Positions 8,171 to 16,463 of a DNA stretch of 57,898 nt are shown in pieces; within the stretch, counting starts at the first letter, position 1, and each line of letters begins with the position of its first letter. The stretch lies in the NCBI RefSeq assembly GCF_000414115.1, contig NZ_AOPZ01000380.1:1-57898 (forward strand). Direction: 5' to 3'. The notes under the pieces are model-generated. The model searched no databases, had not been told where the DNA came from, and saw only the letters and a program-made list of their open reading frames with translations. This DNA comes from Streptomyces aurantiacus JA 4570 (lineage in GTDB: Bacteria > Actinomycetota > Actinomycetes > Streptomycetales > Streptomycetaceae). The position numbers were made by a program, and so were the translations under genes.

Positions 8171-8266
8171 AGTTCCCCGCGCCCCTTGCCGTACATCCCT
8201 CGGGTGGGACTTGGCTGTACGCGGTCTTGTGGTGGTGCCCGACTGCCCCAACAATGCGCATGACAA

Positions 8267-8285
8267 AACCGAAGGACCTTCGGTT
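8267..8285. promoter_or_regulatory. Perfect 9-bp inverted repeat before the protease gene
   Basis: AACCGAAGGACCTTCGGTT is a perfect palindrome with 9-bp arms and a single central base. It ends 27 bp before the ATG of the secreted protease. It could be an operator or a 5'-UTR hairpin. It is not followed by a T tract, so a terminator role is unlikely. Confidence 0.55.
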
Positions 8286-8312
8286 ACTTAGTCATCCAGA
8301 GGGGACCCCCAC

Positions 8313-9188
8313 ATGAACAAGCCTCTCGTCGGAGCCGCGCTCGCCGCCGTACTCATCGGCGCGGCGAGCGTGCCCGCGGCGGCCGTGAGCAGTGACGCGC
8401 CCGCGCCCGACAAGCAGACGGCGGCCGTGCAGCCCGCGGCCAAGGCGAAGGCCAAGGCCGTGACCTTCGCCGGGACCGTGGCGCTCAGCAACTGTTCCGG
8501 CTCCGTCGTCCGCGTACCGTCCTCGCAGCCGACCGACCCCGCGCTCGTGATGTCCAACGGGCACTGCCTGGAGACCGGCTTCCCGGCGCCAGGACAGGTC
8601 ATCGTCGACCGCGCGTCCACCCGCAGCTTCACGCTCCTGAACGCGAGCGGCGGCAACGCGGGCACCGTGCGTGCCAGCAAGATCGCGTACGGCACGATGA
8701 CCGACACGGACGTCTCGCTCTACCAGCTGACCAGCACGTACAAGGACATCGAGAGCCGGTACGGCATCAAGGCCCTCGAACTCGACTCCGCGCGCCCGGC
8801 GCAGGGCAAGGCCATCACGGTCGCGTCCGGCTACTGGAAGCGGATGTACAAGTGCAACATCGACGGCTTCGCGTACCGGCTGAAGGAAGGCCGCTGGACC
8901 TGGAAGGACTCGGTCCGCTACACCTCCGCGTGCCAGACGATCGGCGGCACGTCCGGCTCGCCGGTGATCGACGACGCGACCGGCAAGGTCGTCGCCGTCA
9001 ACAACACCGGCAATGAGGACGGCGGGCGCTGCACCGACAACAACCCGTGCGAGGTGGACGAGAACGGCAAGGTGACCGTCCGCCAGGGCATCAACTACGG
9101 CCAGCAGACCTACACCATCGTCCCGTGCGTCGGCGCGGGCAACAAGATCGACCTGAACCGTCCGGGCTGCACGCTGCCCAAGCCCTGA
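8313..9188 (+). CDS. Secreted trypsin-like serine protease
   Basis: Predicted 291-residue exported protease. A Sec signal peptide (MNKPL then a hydrophobic Ala-rich core) ends near residue 24, followed by a Lys/Ala-rich pro-region to about residue 50. The chymotrypsin-fold triad is visible: His in SNGHC (about 92), Asp in TDTDVSLYQL and Ser in GGTSGSPV. Several Cys residues (CSGS, GHC, YKC, SAC, CTDNNPC) suggest disulfides. The start ATG at 8313 has GAGGGG upstream. It is transcribed alone, convergent with the D-aminoacylase gene only 16 bp away. Target proteins are unknown. Confidence 0.88.
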   Translation: MNKPLVGAALAAVLIGAASVPAAAVSSDAPAPDKQTAAVQPAAKAKAKAVTFAGTVALSNCSGSVVRVPSSQPTDPALVMSNGHCLETGFPAPGQVIVDRASTRSFTLLNASGGNAGTVRASKIAYGTMTDTDVSLYQLTSTYKDIESRYGIKALELDSARPAQGKAITVASGYWKRMYKCNIDGFAYRLKEGRWTWKDSVRYTSACQTIGGTSGSPVIDDATGKVVAVNNTGNEDGGRCTDNNPCEVDENGKVTVRQGINYGQQTYTIVPCVGAGNKIDLNRPGCTLPKP

Positions 9189-9204
9189 CCCACCCCCCGG
9201 TGGC

Positions 9205-10815
9205 TCAGGCGGTCCGGCGCACGGCGCGTCCCGCGAGGACGTCCGTGCGCCGGCCGTCCTCGATCACCGGCTTCCCGTCGACGAGGACGTGCGGGATGCC
9301 GACCGGGAGCGTGCGCGGTGCCTCGAAGGACGAGCCCGCCGCGACCGTGTCCGGGTCGAAGAGGACGAGGTCGGCGCGGTAGCCCTCGCGGACGAGGCCG
9401 CGGTCGGGCAGCCGCAGCCGGGCCGCGGGCCGCGAGGTGAGGTGCGCGACGCACTCCTCCAGGGACAGCACCCCCAACTCCCGTACGTACTTGCCCAGAT
9501 ACTGCGGGAAGGTGCCGTACGCCCGCGGATGCGGCTTGAAGCCCTGGAGGATGCCGTCGCTGCCGCCGGTGTGGACGCGGTGCCGCATGATCGCCCGCAC
9601 GTTCTCCTCGTGGCCGACGTGCTGCAGGATCGTCGAGCCGAGCCGGTCGTTGATCAGCAGCCGCCGTGCCGTCACCCACGGCTCCTCGCCGCGCATGTCG
9701 GCCGACTGCTGGATCGTCTTGCCCACGCAGGAGGCGAGCCCGGGGTCGGAGACGCCGGAGATCTCGATCGTGTCCCACTCGATCGGCACGCCGTGGCATC
9801 CGTCCGCGCCGACGACCTCCATGTGGTGCCGGATCCGCGCGGCCGTCCCGTCGTCCTGGAGACGGGACAGAATCGCGTCGGGCCCGCCCTCGCTCGCCCA
9901 GCTCGGCAGCATCGCCACGAGCGTCGTGCAGCCGGGCGTGTACGGGTACGTGTCGAGGGTGATGTCGGCCCCGGCGGCCAGCGCGTCGTCGAGCAGCGCG
10001 AGCAGGTCGGGTGCCCTGCCCTTGTTCACGCCGAAGTTCATGGTGGCGTGGGCGAGATGGAGGGGGCAGTTCGCGGAGCGCGTCAGCTCCACCATCTCCT
10101 CGTACGCCGCCAGCGCGCCGGCGCCGTAACTGCGGTGGTGGGGGCAGTAGTAGCCGTCGTACGCCGCCACCACCCGGCACAGCTCGGTGAGTTCGGCGTC
10201 CTTGGCGTACATGCCCGGCGTGTACGTCAGCCCCGACGACATGCCGACCGCGCCCTGCTCCATGCCCTCGGCCACGAGCCGCTTCATCCGCTCCAGCTCG
10301 GCCGGCGTCGCCTCGCGGTCGTCCCAGCCCACCGCGTACATCCGGACCGTGCCCTGCGGGATCAGGTAGGCCGCGTTCACCGCGATGCCGCGGCCGCCGT
10401 GCGCCCGGTCCAGGCGGTCCAGGTACTCGCCGACGGTGCGCCAGTCGAAGTCGATGTCGCTCCCGTCGCCGTTCCAGCCCGTGATGGCCCGGCGGACCTC
10501 GGCGAGGGTGCGGTCGTCCACCGGGGCGTACGACAGGCCGTCCTGGCCGATGACTTCCAGGGTGACGCCCTGGGCCGCCTTCGCGCTGTGGTCCGGGTCG
10601 CGGAGCAGTGCGAGGTCGCTGTGGGCGTGCATGTCGATGAAGCCCGGCGCCAGGGCGAGGCCGTCCGCCTCGATCGTCCTCGCGCCCGTCGGCCGGGGGC
10701 CCTCGCCCTCCCGCCGGATCTCGGCGACGCGGCCGCCTGTTATGCCTACGTCGGCTCTGTACGAGGCGTCGCCCGTGCCGTCGATGACGCGGGCGCCGCG
10801 GATGAGCAGGTCCAT
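9205..10815 (-). CDS. N-acyl-D-amino-acid deacylase (D-aminoacylase)
   Basis: Predicted 536-residue amidohydrolase-superfamily zinc enzyme that hydrolyses N-acyl-D-amino acids to D-amino acids and a carboxylate. The HxH metal motif is at His63/His65 in GFIDMHAHSD. The family segments LTYTPGMYA, CPLHLAHATMN and HRVHTGGSDG fit the metal and substrate sites. Length matches D-aminoacylases (about 480-540). Start ATG 10813-10815 (MDLLIRGARVIDG) follows homologous sequence; the longer frame starting at 10869 begins in a repeat. It lies downstream of a D-amino-acid deaminase/aldolase gene on the same strand, which supports a D-amino-acid pathway, but the large inverted repeat between them probably separates transcription. 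Confidence 0.9.
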   Translation of the reverse strand: MDLLIRGARVIDGTGDASYRADVGITGGRVAEIRREGEGPRPTGARTIEADGLALAPGFIDMHAHSDLALLRDPDHSAKAAQGVTLEVIGQDGLSYAPVDDRTLAEVRRAITGWNGDGSDIDFDWRTVGEYLDRLDRAHGGRGIAVNAAYLIPQGTVRMYAVGWDDREATPAELERMKRLVAEGMEQGAVGMSSGLTYTPGMYAKDAELTELCRVVAAYDGYYCPHHRSYGAGALAAYEEMVELTRSANCPLHLAHATMNFGVNKGRAPDLLALLDDALAAGADITLDTYPYTPGCTTLVAMLPSWASEGGPDAILSRLQDDGTAARIRHHMEVVGADGCHGVPIEWDTIEISGVSDPGLASCVGKTIQQSADMRGEEPWVTARRLLINDRLGSTILQHVGHEENVRAIMRHRVHTGGSDGILQGFKPHPRAYGTFPQYLGKYVRELGVLSLEECVAHLTSRPAARLRLPDRGLVREGYRADLVLFDPDTVAAGSSFEAPRTLPVGIPHVLVDGKPVIEDGRRTDVLAGRAVRRTA

Positions 10816-10857
10816 GGGGTGCCTCTCTGGGGTGCGGGTGGGGCCCTGCCGGGGGCT

Positions 10858-10944
10858 CCCCAACCCCACCCCTTCCCGAAACTGGGGGCTCTGCCCCCAG
10901 ACCGGGGCGGAGCCCCCTGGTTACGGGAAGGGGCGGGGTTGGGG
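10858..10944 (-). terminator. Large intergenic inverted repeat, probable terminator
   Basis: Arms 10858-10878 and 10924-10944 pair at 20 of 21 positions (one arm starts CCCCAACCCC, the other ends GGGGTTGGGG). A nested hairpin lies inside (CTGGGGGC-TCT-GCCCCCAG). It lies between two genes read leftward, after the deaminase/aldolase stop. The long GC-rich stem without a T tract is typical of Streptomyces transcript ends. It may instead be a dispersed mobile repeat. Confidence 0.6.
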
Positions 10945-10958
10945 TGTCGCGCAAGCGG

Positions 10959-12281
10959 TCAGAAATACGTGCGGACGTAATCCGTGACCGTCCCGTCCGC
11001 CTCGACGAGAGGGATCAACTGCCACTTGTCGAAGGACGTACAGGGATGGGAGAGCCCGAGCCCCACCCAGTCCCCGACCTCCACCTCGGCGCCCGAGGCG
11101 ACCCGCAGCCACCCATGCTGATCGGAGAGCCCGGTCACGTCGACCCCCTCGGCAGCCACCTCCGTCCCGTCGGCCCGACGGACAACCTGCGCCGCCGGCA
11201 GGTGGAGGTCGTACGCCGCGTCCCGCTTCCCGGCGTTGACGAACGCCTGCTCGGGCGTGGGCCGGGACACGACCTGCGCCCACAGCCGGAAGGCGGGATG
11301 CAGGGCCCCCTCCTCGGGCACGCGGTTGAAGGGCGTGAGCGCCTTGTAGTGCCCGTCGTCGTGCGAGACGTACGCACCGGAACGGAGCAACTTCAGCACG
11401 GGAAGCGACAGTTGAGGCAGGGCGGCGAACTCGTCGGCCACCGCGTCGAACCACGCGGAGCCGCCCGCGCTGACCACGATCTCGTCGACGGCACCGGGAA
11501 CGGCGCCGGACTTGAACCGCCCCGCCGCGTCGAACTCCGCGGCGAGCGCGGTGAGCCGCCGCAGCCACGCGTGCACCCGCTCGGGCGTGGCGTCCGGCAC
11601 CTCGCCCTCGTACCCGGCGACCCCGACGAGCCGCAGCGTCCCCACGGCGGCGACCGCGTCGGCGACGGCCGCGCAGTCGGCCTCGGTGCGGGCGCCGGTG
11701 CGGGCGCCGTCACCGGCGGCGAGTTCGACGACCACGTCGACGGGGCGGCGCGCGCCCGCCGAGCGGAGGGCCGCGTCCATCAGTTCCACGCCGCGTACCG
11801 AGTCGACGTAGCAGATGAAGCGGAACCCGGGGTCGGAGTCGAGCTCGGCGGCGAGCCAGCGCAGCGCCGCCGCGTCGACGACCTCATTGGCGAGGAAGAT
11901 CCGCTCGATGCCGAACTCCCGCGCCACGCGCACCTGGTGGGGGACCGCGAGGGTGATGCCCCACGCGCCGTGCGCGAGCTGCCGCTCGAAGAGCTGGGGC
12001 GCCATCGACGTCTTGCCGTGCGGCGCGAAGGCGAGGGAGTGGCGGGTCGCGTACTCCTCCATGAGCGCGAGGTTGTGCTCCAGGCGCTCGGCGGACAGGG
12101 CGAGGACGGGCGTGGTGAAGCCGCCGGTGAACAGGTTGCGGCGCTCGGCGGCCAGCTCACCGACCGTCAGGCCGGCGGCGTCCGGCGGGAGCGCCTTGAA
12201 GCGGTGGTCGATCCGCTCGTCGGCCAGCCGCGCGAGGGCGCTCGTGCGGCGGTCGGCGGGGGCGGGCTTCTCGGCGGCCAT
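10959..12281 (-). CDS. D-amino-acid deaminase/aldolase (D-serine dehydratase / D-threonine aldolase-like)
   Basis: Predicted 440-residue enzyme with an alanine-racemase-type TIM barrel that carries PLP, and a C-terminal D-serine-dehydratase-like domain. The PLP lysine is Lys90 in PHGKTSMAP. Near the C-terminus the segment SHPCTSFDKW contains the His and Cys that bind zinc in D-serine dehydratases. Family members either deaminate D-serine to pyruvate and ammonia or cleave D-threonine. The start ATG at 12281 has GAGGAGG upstream. It is divergent from the kinase-IclR-RidA-GntP operon across a 167-bp region with a palindromic operator, so both arms are probably controlled together. Confidence 0.88.
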   Translation of the reverse strand: MAAEKPAPADRRTSALARLADERIDHRFKALPPDAAGLTVGELAAERRNLFTGGFTTPVLALSAERLEHNLALMEEYATRHSLAFAPHGKTSMAPQLFERQLAHGAWGITLAVPHQVRVAREFGIERIFLANEVVDAAALRWLAAELDSDPGFRFICYVDSVRGVELMDAALRSAGARRPVDVVVELAAGDGARTGARTEADCAAVADAVAAVGTLRLVGVAGYEGEVPDATPERVHAWLRRLTALAAEFDAAGRFKSGAVPGAVDEIVVSAGGSAWFDAVADEFAALPQLSLPVLKLLRSGAYVSHDDGHYKALTPFNRVPEEGALHPAFRLWAQVVSRPTPEQAFVNAGKRDAAYDLHLPAAQVVRRADGTEVAAEGVDVTGLSDQHGWLRVASGAEVEVGDWVGLGLSHPCTSFDKWQLIPLVEADGTVTDYVRTYF

Positions 12282-12331
12282 GAGGCGCCTCCTCGGCTGT
12301 TCGGTCCCGGCGCAACGCCCTCCAACGAGCG

Positions 12332-12350
12332 CGTTGCAGAATATGCAACG
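12332..12350. promoter_or_regulatory. IclR-type operator between the divergent arms
   Basis: CGTTGCA-GAATA-TGCAACG is a perfect inverted repeat with 7-bp arms and a 5-bp centre, the usual form for IclR-family sites. A weaker half-repeat (GCAA...TTGC, 12345-12358) overlaps it. It lies 51 bp from the deaminase/aldolase start and about 100 bp from the kinase start. Binding by the IclR protein at 13540-14304 is inferred. Confidence 0.65.
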
Positions 12351-12354
12351 TTCA

Positions 12355-12384
12355 TTGCGTATGTCGCTTACTGCTGTCTAACAT
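12355..12384 (+). promoter_or_regulatory. Candidate promoter of the kinase operon
   Basis: TTGCGT (12355-12360) and TAACAT (12379-12384) with an 18-bp spacer fit a primary-sigma promoter for the plus-strand operon. The -35 box abuts the IclR-type palindrome, so a bound repressor would block it. Confidence 0.45.
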
Positions 12385-12448
12385 CCGAGCCAACGCCGGG
12401 TCAACGGATCCGGAGCGCGAGAGAAGCGAGCGAGAGGCTGACACCGAC

Positions 12449-13543
12449 GTGACCCGAGCAGGCGGCGGCGGAGACGCGAACTCCCTGGACACCGACGTGG
12501 TGGCGCTCGGCGAGTCCATGGTGACCTTCCTGCCGTCGCGCCCGGGCCGGCTCGCCGACGTGCCGTCCTTCGAGCGCGGCATCGGCGGCGCCGAGTCCAA
12601 CGTCGCCTGCGCCCTGGCCGCCGCGGGGCACCGCACCCGCTGGGTCAGCCGCGTCGGCGCCGACGGGTTCGGGGACCACCTGGTCGAGGCGATCGGGCGG
12701 TACGGCGTGGACACCTCCGCCGTCGGCCGCGACCCGCACCGCCCCACCGGCATCTACTTCCGCACCGCCGACGACCGCGAAACCGACGCCCACGAGGTCG
12801 TCTACTACCGCGCGGGCTCCGCCGCCTCCGCGATGTCGCCCGCGACCATGCCGCCCGACGCCCTGTGGTCGGGGCGGCTGCTGCACCTCTCCGGCATCAC
12901 GCCCGCCCTCTCCGCCGACTGCCTCGCCCTCGTCCGCGACCTGTGCGACCGCAAGCCCGGCCGCCGCTCGCTGGTCTCCTTCGACGTCAACCACCGGCCG
13001 CGACTGTGGCGGGACGGCGACGGCGACGGCGCCGAGGTGCTGCTCGATCTCGCGCGCGGCGCCGACCTCGTCTTCGTCGGCGAGGACGAGGCCGCGACCG
13101 CCTGGGGCGTCACCGGCGGCCCGGCCGCCCTGCGCGCGGCGCTGCCCGAGCCCGCCGTGCTCGTCGTCAAGCAGGGCGCGCACGGCGCCACGGTCTTCGC
13201 CGCCGACCACGCCACCGGCCGCGACACCATCACCTTCGTGCCGGCCCTGCGCGTCGACGTCGTCGCGCCCGTCGGGGCCGGCGACGCCTTCGCCGCCGGG
13301 TTCCTCTCCGCGACCCTGCGCGGCCTGTCCGCCGAGCGCCGCCTCCGGCACGGCCACCTCATGGCCGCCGCCGCCCTCACCGTCCCCGGCGACCTCGCGA
13401 CGCCGCCCTCCCGCGACCACGCCGACGCGCTCGCCGCCCTGGACGCCCCCGCCTGGGAGAGACTGCGGCTCGGCCCCGGCTGGACGGCCGACCACCCTGC
13501 CCGGACCACAGCCGCGGCCTCCGAGGAGGTACGTACGTCATGA
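12449..13543 (+). CDS. PfkB-family sugar kinase (KDG kinase-like)
   Basis: Predicted 364-residue cytosolic kinase of the ribokinase/PfkB family. The N-terminal segment GIGGAESNVACALAAAGH and the C-terminal catalytic signature PVGAGDAFAAGFL, with the conserved Asp base, are both present, as is FDVNHRPRLW. It most resembles 2-keto-3-deoxygluconate kinases, so a sugar acid or hydroxy acid is the likely substrate. The GTG at 12449 is the annotated start; a GTG further in (before VALGESMV) is possible. Its stop overlaps the ATG of the IclR gene by 4 bp. Its place beside D-amino-acid genes is unexpected; see findings. Confidence 0.85.
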   Translation: MTRAGGGGDANSLDTDVVALGESMVTFLPSRPGRLADVPSFERGIGGAESNVACALAAAGHRTRWVSRVGADGFGDHLVEAIGRYGVDTSAVGRDPHRPTGIYFRTADDRETDAHEVVYYRAGSAASAMSPATMPPDALWSGRLLHLSGITPALSADCLALVRDLCDRKPGRRSLVSFDVNHRPRLWRDGDGDGAEVLLDLARGADLVFVGEDEAATAWGVTGGPAALRAALPEPAVLVVKQGAHGATVFAADHATGRDTITFVPALRVDVVAPVGAGDAFAAGFLSATLRGLSAERRLRHGHLMAAAALTVPGDLATPPSRDHADALAALDAPAWERLRLGPGWTADHPARTTAAASEEVRTS

Positions 13544-14304
13544 GCCAGACCGTCGACCGAGCCCTGTCCATCCTGCCGCTGCTCGCCGAGGGCCCCGCCG
13601 ACCTCGGCCAGGTCGCCGACCGCCTCGGCGTCCACAAGTCCACGGCCCTGCGCCTGCTGCGCACCCTGCACGAACACGGCCTGGTCTTCCGCCAGTCCGA
13701 CCAGCGCTACCGCCTGGGCGCCCGGCTCTTCGCCCTCGCGCAGGAAGCCGTCGAGAACCTCGACGTACGCGAGATCGCGCACCCCCACCTCCTCGCGCTC
13801 AACGAGAAGTGCGGGCACACCGTCCACCTCGCGGTGTACGAGGAGCAGGAAGTCCTCTACATCGACAAGGTCGAGAGCCGCTACCCGGTACGGATGTACT
13901 CGCGCATCGGCAAGCCCGTCGCGATCACCGTCGCCGCCGTCGCCAAGCTGCTGCTCGCCGACTTCCCCGAGGCCGAGCGGCGCGCCGTCGCGGAGAAGCT
14001 CGACTATCCCGCGTACACGTCCCGTTCGACACCCAACGCCGCCGCCTTCCTCAAGGAACTGGCGCTGGTGCGCGAACAGGGCTGGGCCACCGACCTCGGC
14101 GGCCACGAGGAGTCCATCAACTGCGTCGGCGCGCCCATCCGGGGCGCGGACGGCCGGGTCGTCGCGGCCATGTCGGTGTCCGCGCCGAACGTCGTCGTCA
14201 CGGCCGAGGAACTCCTCAGACTCCTTCCGCTGGTGCGGCGCACGGCGGAGGCCATCAGCAGGGAGTACTCGGGCGCCGTACCGGACGCCCGGAACGCCCT
14301 GTGA
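13540..14304 (+). CDS. IclR family transcriptional regulator
   Basis: Predicted 254-residue regulator. The N-terminal winged helix-turn-helix spans about residues 5-60 (VDRALSILPLLAEG, then LADRLGVHKSTALRLLRTL-like sequence), and the C-terminal IclR effector-binding domain follows (VHLAVYEEQEVLYIDKVE and later INCVGAPIRG). The ATG at 13540 overlaps the kinase stop (ATGA) and has a strong GAGGAGGT site at 13522-13529. It probably controls both divergent arms through the 12332-12350 palindrome. The effector is likely a pathway intermediate but is not known. Confidence 0.92.
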   Translation: MSQTVDRALSILPLLAEGPADLGQVADRLGVHKSTALRLLRTLHEHGLVFRQSDQRYRLGARLFALAQEAVENLDVREIAHPHLLALNEKCGHTVHLAVYEEQEVLYIDKVESRYPVRMYSRIGKPVAITVAAVAKLLLADFPEAERRAVAEKLDYPAYTSRSTPNAAAFLKELALVREQGWATDLGGHEESINCVGAPIRGADGRVVAAMSVSAPNVVVTAEELLRLLPLVRRTAEAISREYSGAVPDARNAL

Positions 14305-14329
14305 ACACCCCTACCGAGAAGGCAAGCTC

Positions 14330-14740
14330 ATGAGCGAGAAGACCGCCATCACCCCCGCCACGCACACCGCCCCGCCCGCGAAGTTCTCGCACGGCGTCAA
14401 GAAGGGCAACATCCTCCAGGTCGCGGGCCAGGTCGGCTTCCTGCCCGCCGAGGAGGGCAAGGCGCCGACCCCGGCGGGCCCCACCCTGCGCGAGCAGACC
14501 CTGCAGACCTTCGCCAACGTCAAGGCGATCCTCGAAGAGGGCGGCGCCACCTGGGACGACGTGATGATGATGCGCGTCTACCTCACTGAGGTGGACCACT
14601 TCGCGGAGATGAACGAGATCTACAACCAGTACTTCGAGGAGCAGGGCCTCAAGGCCCCGGCGTCCGCCCGCACCACGGTGTACGTCGGCCTGCCCAAGGG
14701 CCTGCTCATCGAGATCGACGCGCTGGCCGTACTCGGCTGA
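14330..14740 (+). CDS. ridA: RidA family reactive imine deaminase
   Basis: Predicted 136-residue cytosolic YjgF/YER057c/UK114 protein, normally a homotrimer. It hydrolyses reactive enamines/imines such as 2-aminoacrylate made by PLP-dependent serine/threonine dehydratases. The conserved Arg is in SARTTVYV, and the ending LIEIDALAV is diagnostic. It has an N-terminal extension of about 15 residues compared with E. coli RidA. It sits in an operon whose divergent partner encodes a D-serine-dehydratase-like enzyme, which matches the known enamine-removal role. The start ATG 14330 lies 25 bp after the IclR stop. Confidence 0.92.
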   Translation: MSEKTAITPATHTAPPAKFSHGVKKGNILQVAGQVGFLPAEEGKAPTPAGPTLREQTLQTFANVKAILEEGGATWDDVMMMRVYLTEVDHFAEMNEIYNQYFEEQGLKAPASARTTVYVGLPKGLLIEIDALAVLG

Positions 14741-14895
14741 CGGTCGTACGCGGCTGATTGCCGCCCCACCCCCGCACGCAAGCCGCACGTCGTCACGGCG
14801 CGGCGCCCGACACCCCCCGGGCCGCCGCGCCGCGATCCCCCCTGCTCAGAAAGCCCCATGCACTTACACGTACGAGTACGAGTACGAGGTCAACG

Positions 14896-16389
14896 ATGTC
14901 CCCGTCCCCCTCCGCGATGCTCGCGGCCACCGCCCCACCACCAGAGGTCCCGCCCCACACCGGCGGCCTGATGGCCCTGATCGACGGCACGGCGGGCCTG
15001 CTGACCGTCGCGGCCCTCGGCATCCTCCTTCTCCTCTTCCTGATCATCAAAGTCAGGCTGCAGCCGTTCGTCGCGCTCCTCGCGGTCTCCATAGCCGTCG
15101 GCCTGGCGGCCGGCCTGTCGGTCACCGAACTCTTCGGCACCGTCCAGAAGTCGGACGCCGTCTCGCTCATCGAGTCCGGCATGGGCGGCATCCTCGGCCA
15201 TGTGGCGATCATCATCGGCCTCGGCACGATGCTCGGCGCGATCCTCGAAGTGTCCGGCGGCGCGGAAGTCCTGGCCTCGCGCCTGCTCGGCCTCTTCGGC
15301 GAGAAGCGCGCCCCCCTGGCCATGGGCCTGACGGGCCTGATCTTCGGCATCCCGGTCTTCTTCGACGTGGGCATCTTCGTCCTCGCGCCCATCGTGTACG
15401 CCGCCGCCAAGCGCAGCGGCAAGTCGATCCTGCTCTACTGCCTGCCGCTGCTCGCGGGCCTGTCGATGACCCACGCGTTCCTGCCCCCGCACCCCGGACC
15501 GGTGGCGGCGGCGGGCCTGCTGAAGGTCGACCTCGGCTGGGTCATCCTCATGGGCATCGTCTGCGGCGCCCCGGCCGTCCTCGCCGCCTGGGTCTTCTCG
15601 GCGTGGATCGGCAAGCGCATCTTCGTGGCCGTGCCGCAGGACATGGTCGAGGCGGCGGCGGAGGCGAAGGCGGCGGTGGCCGCCGAGCAGCGGGCGGCGG
15701 GCCGTGAGCCCCAGGAGAAGCCGGTCCCGCTCGCGACCGTCTTCCTCATCATCGGCACGCCGCTGGTCCTGATCCTCCTGGCGACGTTCTCCTCCATCGC
15801 CTTCGACCCGTCCACCGCCCGCTCGGTCATCGAGTTCTTCGGCAACCCCTTCGTCGCCCTGACGATCGCCCTGATGATGGCGTACTACCTGCTCGGCATC
15901 CGCCGCGGCTGGTCCCGCAAGTCCCTGGAAACGGTGTCGACCTCATCCCTGAAGCCGGTCGGCAACATCCTCCTGGTGGTCGGCGCGGGCGGTATCTTCG
16001 GCGCGGTCCTCAAGGGCAGCGGTGTCGCCCAGGCCCTCTCCGACACCTTCCACGACGTCGGCCTGCCCATCATCGTCCTGGCCTATCTGATCTCCGTCGT
16101 CCTGCGCGTGGCCCAGGGCTCGGCGACGGTCGCGATCGTCACGACCGCGGGCATCGTCGCCCCCCTCCTCGCCGAGGGCGACTACTCCAACGCCTTCACG
16201 GCCCTGGTCATCATGGCCATCTCCGCGGGCTCCATCTTCGCCTCGCACGTCAACGACGGCGGCTTCTGGATGGTCGCGAAGTACTTCGGCATCTCGGAAC
16301 GCGACACCCTCAAGACCTGGACGGTCCTGGAGTCGGTCCTCTCGGTGGCGGGGTTCGCGGTGGCGGCGGTGGTGAGCCTGTTCGTTTGA
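14896..16389 (+). CDS. GntP family permease (gluconate / D-serine type)
   Basis: Predicted 497-residue proton symporter with about 12-14 membrane helices. Family segments include HAFLPPHPGPVAAA, FFDVGIFVLAPI, RVAQGSATVAIVTTAGI and ASHVNDGGFWMV. The GntP family takes up gluconate and related acids, and includes DsdX, the E. coli D-serine permease. Given the neighbours, a D-amino acid or a hydroxy acid is a reasonable substrate. The start ATG at 14896 has GAGGT six bases upstream; a longer frame from 14758 is not supported. Three TACGAG tandem units (about 14870-14888) precede the ribosome site. The IS200/IS605-type remnant begins directly after its stop codon. Confidence 0.92.
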   Translation: MSPSPSAMLAATAPPPEVPPHTGGLMALIDGTAGLLTVAALGILLLLFLIIKVRLQPFVALLAVSIAVGLAAGLSVTELFGTVQKSDAVSLIESGMGGILGHVAIIIGLGTMLGAILEVSGGAEVLASRLLGLFGEKRAPLAMGLTGLIFGIPVFFDVGIFVLAPIVYAAAKRSGKSILLYCLPLLAGLSMTHAFLPPHPGPVAAAGLLKVDLGWVILMGIVCGAPAVLAAWVFSAWIGKRIFVAVPQDMVEAAAEAKAAVAAEQRAAGREPQEKPVPLATVFLIIGTPLVLILLATFSSIAFDPSTARSVIEFFGNPFVALTIALMMAYYLLGIRRGWSRKSLETVSTSSLKPVGNILLVVGAGGIFGAVLKGSGVAQALSDTFHDVGLPIIVLAYLISVVLRVAQGSATVAIVTTAGIVAPLLAEGDYSNAFTALVIMAISAGSIFASHVNDGGFWMVAKYFGISERDTLKTWTVLESVLSVAGFAVAAVVSLFV

Positions 16390-16440
16390 CTTGCTCCGCA
16401 CCCTGAGGGGTGGGGATTTTGGCCGTCCCTGCCGGTTGCT

Positions 16441-16463
16441 GTGCCGCTACGCGGCACGGTCAC
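16441..16463. repeat. Shared internal hairpin, right-end copy
   Basis: GTGCCGC-TAC-GCGGCAC followed by GGTCAC also occurs, with TCC in the loop, at 17590-17612 in the same orientation. The tnpB stop codon is in the loop of this copy. A hairpin near both ends in direct orientation could belong to the element's processing signals or to the omega RNA scaffold; function is inferred only. Confidence 0.5.
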
